This document shows, piece after piece, positions 56,125 to 64,000 of a stretch of 64,000 nucleotides of DNA (its first letter is position 1; every line of letters starts with the position of its first letter). The notes beneath the pieces were generated by a model. The model saw only the letters and a program-made list of their open reading frames with translations, made no database searches and was not told the DNA's origin. The DNA comes from Diogma glabrata. Taxonomy: Eukaryota > Arthropoda > Insecta > Diptera > Cylindrotomidae. The position numbers and the translations under genes are program-made. Location: NCBI GenBank assembly GCA_963693315.1, contig OY856186.1, positions 283,208,444 to 283,272,443 of the forward strand. The letters are read 5' to 3'.

Positions 56125-58154
56125 ATATCAAACAAATAAATGAGAATAGCGACTGCCTCTTTTTATATAAAAACTTCATATTCATAAATTTAAAAATAAA
56201 CTAACTCTATTTTAGTATATATATTAAATATTTTTTGTATTATATATATATATATTAGTTACATTATTTTTAAAAAGCAAGTTATTGACATATTAATCGA
56301 CCATTAGAGATTTTATGTTTATGAGATAATCAACTATCGGTATAGTCAATTTAAATTTGATATATATTTGATAAACCGATTAAGCGCTTTATAATCATTA
56401 TATAATTTTAGTTGAAGTGGTCGATTTGTGCGATCGAAAGTGTAAAATCATTCATTTTTTTAATATTCAAACGATCACGATTTATGTTAGTTATCTATTA
56501 TTAAAACATTATTGTGATATCTTAAAAGAAGAAATTCAAAAACCTGGATACAACTATTGATAAAACTATAAAAACACCTATTAAAATGTTAAAAAATAGT
56601 TATTATAATAAATTACAGGAAAGAAAATAATTTTTAACAGTTATCATTAAAATGGTTTTATTTAAAACGAAACTAAATGTTATCTTTTTTTTATAAAATA
56701 CTTATTATTTATTAATGTTTTTATTATATTATTATATGTATATTAAATTAAATAAAAACATTTTTTTTATAAAACAATAAATGAAAGTATTTTTGACATG
56801 GGAGATTTAAAAAATAAATGTAACCGAATTCGAACTGTTATTTAGCAAAAAACGGTCAAGTGAGGGAGGATATATCAAATAAGAACAAATATATACAGTT
56901 AGTTGTAAGTATTGTTTTGCGTTAGACTGTACCTTATCCGTAGCTGTTTATGATGGGCGAAATTTTTTTTCAAGAATCCCAATTTGAAGATGTGTATTTG
57001 AACAGACGCCATCAATTCTAGCTTTTAATGTTGATGACCGTAAATTTGCCTAAACAAAAAGGGTTTGGGCAAATTGGTGTTTTGATAGTAGCTATTATTA
57101 TCGCTGAATGATTGACCTGCCCCTGTCCGAATACAGCTGGCCAACTCTAATTTTAACCCTGTAATTAATTAGAGTAATCTACTCAGCACAACTTTCTGTT
57201 CGCATAATGGTTTGCAATATTTTTTACGAGTGTGACAAGTCCGCGTACTCAAGTTCCTGCTATTGACATATAGTCGTTAGAGTTAACGTGTTATATCACA
57301 TACCACTAGCAGTGATATATTATTAGTAGAGATGATATTTTTAGGGTGGTGTCGGATGACCTATTCAGTCAACGGTTATAGTATCCTCAATCTTGGCTAT
57401 AGATCTTCCTTGATGATGACACTTTATTGCACTTGACACTTAAACTTATTCAAATTTGCTTTGATCTACTCTATCTCGAACAAGTTGTGTAGTTGAAAAG
57501 CAGTTTATTTTTCGATTTTATTTAGATCGGTTTTAAACTTGTTTTAGTATTTTTAATAATAAAATGGACCAAGTCAGATCTAAATATCAGCCCAATATAA
57601 AAAATTTTGATAATAATACAATTGTGTGGCTATATTTGAAAAATTTTCGGCGTTCCATTGTTGATCTACTCAAAAGCTGATTTGAGCAGCTATTTTGTTC
57701 CAAAGTAACGCATGAACCCTATTTTTGTTTTGGTACTGCAAGTTTTTAACACAAAATTGCTTTTTATCTTATTTTATTTTTATTTTCTCTATCCTATCCT
57801 GAAATATTGGCCTATGTCATATTTTAGATGTGATAGAAATTATTTTTAGTTACCCATTCATTTAACCAAATATAAAATAACAAATAAAAAAGATTCACTT
57901 CCATCAACACCTTAGAACGCAAGTTGTTGTGGGAACTTGGTTTTAAAAGTTTTTTATACGTTGATGTGATATATATAGTAATTCCTACAACACAACAATT
58001 TTACTTAAAAAAATGCTTTCCATATTCTGAACTTATTGGTTCTTATTTCTAAATATTGAAAAACACCAGTTCTTATTTGTAAAATTTGAAACAAAATAAT
58101 AAGAGAATGCGCAAGTTTCTTGGGTTCTGGTCTAAGCTAAACCCAAAAGTGTTC
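56125..58154. other. Intergenic AT-rich stretch
   Basis: No gene seen. 57215-57440 carries words related to the dispersed repeats at 27750 and 49730, in inverted order. Confidence 0.5.
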
Positions 58155-58158
58155 ATAT

Positions 58159-58774
58159 TGTTATGTTTTTCTAACCTTCCTTCGAATTGGCCTTACCCTC
58201 AATTCGATAAACGTAATTCCCAAATCTCTTCAGAGTTCGATGACTGATTAGTAAGCACAAACACCAGGCTTTATTAAGTATTTAACACATTAATTGTGCC
58301 ACAACAACAGGAAAATAGTACAGCAAACAATATTTCTAACTAGAATATCCTTTCAACAGCTTCGAAACTCCAACAGTTTATTGTAGAAATTTCCAGTAAC
58401 ACAACGTTCAAAATAATGCACAAAATGTTTTTATTCAATAACACTTAAAACTTAATTCACAATAACTAATTTAAAAATCATTTTTATAATTTTAACTTTA
58501 CTAAATCGCAGGTTTAAAATAAAACTAATTCATTCCAAAAGAGGTAAACTGCTTATATACGATTCTGCAAAACTTCTAGATAATTCGAGGTCATTTTTTA
58601 GAAACCTTGAGAAACACTAGAATATTCGATTATTTTACGTTATAATGATTTGATTGATAAAATCGTTCAATCTTTTTATTGTTGACCCAAGTTCACCGAA
58701 ATACAACAACAACACTATTCATATCATTAATTTGTTGTGATTTGATTTTTCTGGAAGTGACTGTAATCGTAACA
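58159..58774 (-). mobile_element. Solo LTR of gypsy family e
   Basis: 616 bp, ends TGTTATG ... CGTAACA, clearly homologous along its length to 25236-25878. It is flanked by a perfect 4-bp duplication atat (58155-58158 and 58775-58778), the mark of an LTR element later reduced to one LTR by recombination. Orientation is taken from the relation of the other copy to its gag-protease remnant. Confidence 0.88.
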
Positions 58775-58778
58775 ATAT

Positions 58779-59265
58779 TGTTTCACATTTAAACGTATAT
58801 GGGTAATCCAGTGCTAAAATTATTTTGCGCAAAAACTTACAGAAACAATTTTCGGTCACTCATAACTCCGCGAATCAAATGTTTAATAATAAATCGATCT
58901 AAAATTGAACAAAACTCGTGCCGGTAAAAATGATAACCGCTTATTCAATCTTTACAGCATTTTCTATTTAAAATTTTTAACTTTAAAAAAAAAACAACTG
59001 AAATGTTTCAAATTTATAGGACTTAGTTTTTTTATAAAATCGATTATGCAACATTTGGGACGGACACAAAAGCCTTATCATATGTTTCGAATTTCGATGC
59101 ACTTTTTCAATGAACGTAACTTTTAAAAATAAATATTCATTTTGAAATTTTTATTTTCTGTTTTAGTTGATATATTTTAATTAATAACTTAATTGATTCT
59201 ATTCAAACATCATTTTCAATTTTCAAGAAACAATTGTAGAAGGGAATTTTTAAATAAAGTAACAT
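58779..59265. other. Intergenic region and UQCRC2 3' UTR
   Basis: No gene. On the minus strand an AATAAA at 59150-59155 lies about 110 bases beyond the UQCRC2 stop codon and is a candidate polyadenylation signal. Confidence 0.5.
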
Positions 59266-60938
59266 TTAATTGATTTGACAAACTCGTGGTACATTGTGAA
59301 TATTTCCTACAGCACCAACTGAAAACGAACCGCACGAAATTTTTTTGGCCGCCTAAAAAATAAAATCAAAAATGAATTTATTTAAGTTAAACTTGTCTAA
59401 TGCGATTCTAAATTACCTCTTGAACATCTGATTCAGGAAGAGAATCAATTTCAGAAAGAAGACAACTAGCATGCTGTGCTTGCCCTAAAAGCACGGCTTG
59501 ATTACCAATATCATCTGCTAAGTTTATAGAATTTTCTAAATTATAGAGTATAGATGTTTTTAATATAGCTTTTCCACGACAAATATCTTCAATAGAAATG
59601 TTGCCAGATTTTAATGCATTAACAGCACAATCGACAACTTTACCAGCATCACTAGCATGAGCTGTTACAACAAATCCAAAAAGACCAGTATCTGTGTATG
59701 ATACATTAAATGCATTTATTTTTACAGGATTTTTCGCAGCTTTTCGAACTACTTTAGAAAGTGCCCCTTGACTTTTTCCATCTGATACAAATGTACCGGC
59801 CGCAGCTGCACAACGGAGAACAGCCAATGCTAATGCTTCTTTTCTATTCTTTAAACATGTTCCTTCTGTTGCAATAGCAACTGATGCAAAGTTACCACCT
59901 TTGTCCCAACGGGATTCACTCGATCCAATAAAACGAGAAACATTATCTTCGCAATTACCTGATTCAATTGGAAGATTTTGGGCATATGCAACAAGAAGTT
60001 TATGATCAATTCCAACACCAGCAACCGCAGTCCGATTGGTAGTGAAAAGCGATAAGAAATAATGTTGCAATGTTTCGGTAGATAATTTACCAATTTGATA
60101 ATATGGAGCAAAAACTGAATTTCCCAATCCTAAATGAAAGGAGGCTTTATGTAGTAATTCAACAGCAAGCACCTAGAAGAAATAAAAATTTTCAGGTTTC
60201 GATAACGTTTTATATACAAATACATACATCATCGGGCACTCTGCTTAAATCCACATTCATCCTGGGTAAGCCATCTGCAATTTCCCATGGTTTAAATATT
60301 TGTCTTGTAGTAGCATGTTGAAGATATTGTAATGCTGTATCCAAACGATCGCGTGTAACATCAATGGAATAGCCGATCACTTCACGATCTGTTGTAGCAG
60401 TTAAAGAACCTCCAACATCTTGGATATTCCTAGTAATGCCAAATCCTGTAGAAGAACATGTCGAGTAACCCGCTGCATTTCTTATATAATGAGAAGCCCC
60501 CAAATTGTCAGCGGTTTCATTGCGGGCACCAGCTCTAATATGAAATAAAAAAACATTTTTCCATACATAATATATTGACCATCTTTTCTTACCTGAATAA
60601 GATGGAAACTCTGGAAACTGGTGTATCAGAATCAACTGAAGCAACAACCAATTTGTTTGGAAGTGTTGTACACTGAACTTCAAATGATCGTGGTTTACTG
60701 CACGCTGCGGCTTTTGCTGAAGCAGAGTATCCTCTAGCCTAATAAAATAAAAATTAAATTTTTTATTTTAAAATAAAATGACAGATAAAAGTGTTACCTC
60801 ACGTAAGTTTACGTAACATTTTATTAATTTCAATTTTTTACTCGATACACAGTATATTTTTAAAACATTGTTAATTGAAAAATAATTACTTACCGCTACT
60901 GCTCTAAGTAAGGGTGTTTTACTAGCTGTACAAGCCAT
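59266..60938 (-). CDS. UQCRC2: Cytochrome b-c1 complex core protein 2, mitochondrial
   Basis: Five exons: 60894-60938, 60593-60738, 60534-60228 (minus order), 60172-59417 and 59352-59266. They total 1341 nt, 446 residues (human about 453), with phases that fit throughout. This M16-peptidase-fold subunit is part of the matrix-side core of respiratory complex III and has lost the zinc protease motif. The start MACTASKTPLLRAVA and following ARGYSASAKAAA form a basic, Ser/Ala-rich mitochondrial targeting peptide. The mature part has VQCTTLPNKLVVASVDSDTP, SILFRAGARNE, GGSLTATTDREV and the C-terminal half with IAYNL-like ILYNLENSINLADDIG. The last exon ends VGNIHNVPRVCQIN. No damage seen. It is head to head with the TOM1-like gene. 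Confidence 0.93.
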
Positions 60939-61360
60939 TTTATCGTACGTTTTTATAATAGTTTTGTACACTAGATTAATCGACAACCCAAGATTTTTTC
61001 TTTCAAGAAATCTGACATAAATTATGTTGACTGATTAGAATTACTGTTGTGGCACCACTAAGAGACGGATTCCAGTTTGTAAAAATTTTGTGCAAATTTA
61101 TTTTCACTAAAGTGAATATTGCGCCAGCTATACACCATTAATACTACTAGAAGTTTTGATCTACCAACATTCAGAACAAAAATTTCGATTAAAATAAACA
61201 GAAACATTTTTTGACATATTCATAATCGAATCGTTAGTTTGACAGATAATACGTCGTATTATAATTAAAGTGAAAGAAAAAAGTTTTAGTCTAGAAAAAA
61301 AATCTATATTTCTTGTGTGATTATATTATTTAAATATAACAAAATACTATTAACAATATA
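60939..61360. promoter_or_regulatory. Shared promoter region of UQCRC2 and TOM1-like gene
   Basis: Only 422 bp separate the two start codons on opposite strands, so a compact bidirectional promoter is likely. No TATA box at a convincing position. Confidence 0.5.
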
Positions 61361-61430
61361 ATGGCATCAATGACATCATTTTTTAATGTTGGTGGAAATC
61401 CATTTTCAACTATTGTAGGTCAAAGAATAG
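61361..61430 (+). CDS. First coding exon of a TOM1-like VHS protein (rest beyond window)
   Basis: ATG at 61361 reads MASMTSFFNVGGNPFSTIVG, then QRI, and stops at a GTAAAA donor after the first base of the next codon. GNPFS-x-x-VGQRIE is the start of TOM1/TOM1L2 proteins, just before the VHS domain; the split codon starting G fits the expected Glu. TOM1 proteins bind ubiquitin and clathrin and help sort endosomal cargo. No second exon was found before 64000, so the first intron is longer than 2.5 kb. Confidence 0.6.
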
Positions 61431-61903
61431 GTAAAATTTTATTTCCATATTTTTATAATATTGCAAAAAGAATATAGATTATCACGGGGTTAATTAATGT
61501 AATCTTATTAAATTTAATATGACTCAACAATTATCGCAATGTTTATATTTTACGATGATGTAAATATTGTTTATTCTTTTTTATACAGATATAATTAACT
61601 AGAACTTTTTCTTGCTTATATTAATTTGTAAGAACAGGAACAAAAATAAAATTATATTTTTAATTATCTTCCTAATGCTACATATTAGACCAAAGTATTT
61701 ATTTTTTTGTCACAAAAACAAATATAATTTCCACTGAAACTCTCATCAGAATTCAGAATTGCTTGAGTTCTATCAAAAATGAATGTTGAGTGATTAAAGA
61801 TAGAATTAAGCATTATCGGATCTATATAGAAAAAATTTGCAGCAAGCTAGCTGTTACCTCTGCAGTCTGCTTCACATGAGTTTTAATATTGTTAATTTAA
61901 TTT

Positions 61904-62005
61904 AATTTTAATACTTCTTAAAATAATAGTTTGAATGTTTCCTTCCAATTACCCAATTTTAATACTTCTTAAAATAATAGTTTGAATGTTTCCTTCCAAT
62001 TACCC
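61904..62005 (+). repeat. 51-bp tandem duplication
   Basis: Two adjacent copies (61904-61954, 61955-62005) starting aattttaatacttctt, identical by eye. Confidence 0.85.
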
Positions 62006-62034
62006 AAAGCGTGTGAATTTAAAAATAAATCCTG

Positions 62035-62290
62035 ATACTACCAAGGTATAAAAATTTGTTTTTTCTGCATACACCTTATATTATTCACAAGAATAAGAAA
62101 TAAAATAAATTTTATTTATTGTATATTATTTATTATTATACTACGCATATCAATACCTGTTGATGATCTCACAGAGATTGAAACTAGTAGTATAATAATA
62201 AAAAATATATAATAAATAAAATTTATTTTATTTCTTATTCTTCTGAATAATATAAGGTGTATGCAGAAAAAACATATAAATTTTGATACT
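62035..62290. mobile_element. Palindromic MITE
   Basis: Arms of about 90 bp are near-perfect inverted repeats (ttttttctgcatacacctta ... ttattatactac and its complement), around a centre holding gttgatgatctcacag. Non-coding. Confidence 0.75.
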
Positions 62291-62414
62291 ATGGATTATT
62301 CACGTCACTCCAACGAAGAATTTTTTCAAATTACTACACCAAGGTATATTTGCAAAATTATTGGTTCAATCCATTCACACAATATAAAGAAGACTTTAAG
62401 AATAGTACATTCTA

Positions 62415-62787
62415 CAAAGAATTAAGAGACTAAGGAAATGAAACTACTGTATATATACCAAAGAATTAAGAGAATAGAGGAAGTGAAATTGATGTTAAAA
62501 TTTGAAGCAATTTTTGCACACCAATAAATTGTTACTAACACACTTACGTTTTAGTAGAGGCGCCGTAAATATTTCTATTATTGCATTGAATTCCAAATTT
62601 AAGTGTATTTTTGCCCCCAAAATTAATATAAAAAAAAGAGACGCCATTACATAAAAAAGAAAAATGACAAAAAAACAACATAAAAAAATATGAACAACTT
62701 AGCACCGAAGCTTAACAACTTAGCACCGAAAAAAAGAGAGAAGAAGAGAGAAAAACGACTTCAAATATTTTTGTGTATAAATCAATG
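62415..62787 (-). mobile_element. Partial, rearranged copies of the P-like element
   Basis: 62459-62787 is the reverse complement of parts of 19766-20512: right end first (ccaaagaattaagagaatag), then the region with acggcgcctctacta, ending at tcaaatatttttgtgtata. Just left of it, 62415-62456 is the other end (caaagaattaagagactaag) in opposite orientation, so two ends abut. Confidence 0.7.
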
Positions 62788-63035
62788 TTGAAAGTGAGTA
62801 TTCCCGATTTTAATGTTAACAATTTTCTTGCCTTTAATACTTGCACTTTCCCCTGTTGCCGTCTGCATTCGATATCTCCCTGCTGGTTTAGTTTCCCTTT
62901 CACTAAATCTGTGCGGACAATTGTATTTGTTGCTCCCGTATCCAATGTGATGACACAACTTTTTCCATCAATATTAGCCCTAACAGTAAGGCTGTCACCC
63001 CCGCTCGTTAATCTCGAAACATGGCTGAAGGTCAT
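62788..63035 (-). pseudogene. Gypsy aspartic protease fragment
   Basis: The minus strand reads VSRLTSGGDSLTVRANIDGK, then the retropepsin active site VITLDTGATNTIVRTDLV and KLLTLKSGILTFNID. It is truncated where it joins the P-like element piece at about 62788. The remaining pol genes are absent. Confidence 0.7.
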
Positions 63036-63868
63036 GTTTTATTTTACGTCTTCGTTTATCTTCTGTGATAACTCCCTTTATTAACGATTCCCTAGACATT
63101 TGATTAAAAATAGTAGGTATTGCAGTTTTCTTAAGACGTATCCTTAACGAACGATCTAAACAATTTTCCTCAAATTGAACTTCGTGAACTTCGATCTAAA
63201 CAATTTTCCTCAAAATGCTGCGAACAAATTACATAATGTTTCTGCGGATTCCAATGTTTTAAATTTAGTGCTTTTAACCATGCATTTAAATATTTTGTAT
63301 CGGTTGGAAATCTGTGACATGTTATTTTATTTCTATTATGCTTTTAATTTCGTAACGATTTGAGTTCACACATTTACATATACTTCATAACTACTATTAT
63401 TTAATTAAATTTGCAAAATTTTAATGTTTTCAAATTGTAAATAAGAACTTTTAAATAATTTTGTAATTATTTTTGTTAATTTTATACAAAATAATAACAA
63501 TGATTAATCACCATTTGTTTAATTTTATTAATTTACTGAACACTTATCATTTTGATTTGATTTTATATACTAATTGACTAGATCCAAACAATTTGATCGT
63601 TTATATATCATATTATCGATTCCCTGTTTCCCTTTCCACTCTTATAACAAGCAATTTTCACTAATACAAACAATCATTTATGCAAAACATGTATTATTAA
63701 TACAAGTGACGTAACTAAACCGTCAACAAAAAAAATGTTTAATTGCACAACAGTAGTACAAACAAATGTCCCTACGGTTATTACAATTGAAGAGAAATAA
63801 ATCAATAAACTATTAGCGAATTCCTTTGAATATTATTTAGAGTAAATATTGAAAATAGTCCGTCGTTA

Positions 63869-63918
63869 CAAATTTAAAAATCACTTTTATAATTTCAACT
63901 TCACCGTCGCAGGTTTAA
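63869..63918 (-). repeat. Fragment of family e LTR
   Basis: aatcacttttataattt ... cgcaggttta matches 25550-25600 and the corresponding part of the solo LTR at 58159-58774. Confidence 0.55.
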
Positions 63919-64000
63919 CCCCTTAAGGTTTTATTTGTTTAAAAAAATTTATGTTTGGTTGAACTATTTGTTTGAAAAATTTTGTGCCGAAAATAGTTCT

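Larger units (their letters stand above)
61431..64000. other. First intron of TOM1-like gene, filled with repeats
   Basis: No host coding exon seen. It holds a tandem duplication (61904-62005), a palindromic MITE (62035-62290), P-like element ends (62415-62787), a gypsy protease fragment (62788-63035), a short tandem duplication (63149-63210) and a 50-bp piece of the family e LTR (63869-63918). Confidence 0.55.

Noticed and set aside
60103..60321. Plus-strand frame within UQCRC2
   Set aside because: Antisense shadow spanning an intron of a well-supported gene.

Overview
The window looks like insect nuclear DNA. It is strongly AT-rich, its introns are spliced at GT-AG sites, the host genes are metazoan (CDIN1, UQCRC2, a TOM1-like first exon), and it is full of insect-type transposons: Ty3/gypsy LTR elements, RTE and Jockey-like LINEs, Harbinger, hAT and P-like DNA elements, and palindromic MITEs. 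I cannot fix the insect order from the sequence. No CRISPR array, rRNA or tRNA gene was recognised.

Layout. 1-19 kb is a block of transposable elements: a Ty3/gypsy integrase remnant (1-729); a mostly non-coding, minus-strand LTR element (2506-6512) that abuts a 5'-truncated Ty3/gypsy pol with a 3' LTR (6490-9353); a LINE fragment (9951-10649, minus); and a Harbinger element bounded by long inverted ends (10842-18901). The Harbinger element holds a decayed transposase and a Myb/SANT-like gene, and it was itself entered by a deleted gypsy element and a nearly intact RTE retrotransposon. 19.2-21 kb is a tandem array of two MITE types, one of which was entered by a 747-bp P-like element with a perfect 8-bp target duplication.

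Host genes. CDIN1 (21262-22306, minus) stands head to head with a large uncharacterised gene (23078-56037, plus), here called gene G. Gene G encodes about 951 residues in seven exons and has a candidate alternative last exon. Its 17.5-kb third intron and its 9.3-kb last intron are full of transposons, including a 6.5-kb gypsy element nested in an RTE copy and a 1.5-kb hAT element with an 8-bp duplication. UQCRC2 (59266-60938, minus; five exons) stands head to head with the first coding exon of a TOM1-like gene (61361 onward), whose intron runs to the end of the window.

The window shows no operon-like system. What stands out is the datable nesting of mobile elements and a pair of long inverted repeats in two introns of gene G, placed so that they could pair across exons 4-6. 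All similarity statements are read by eye from the sequence; no database search was run.
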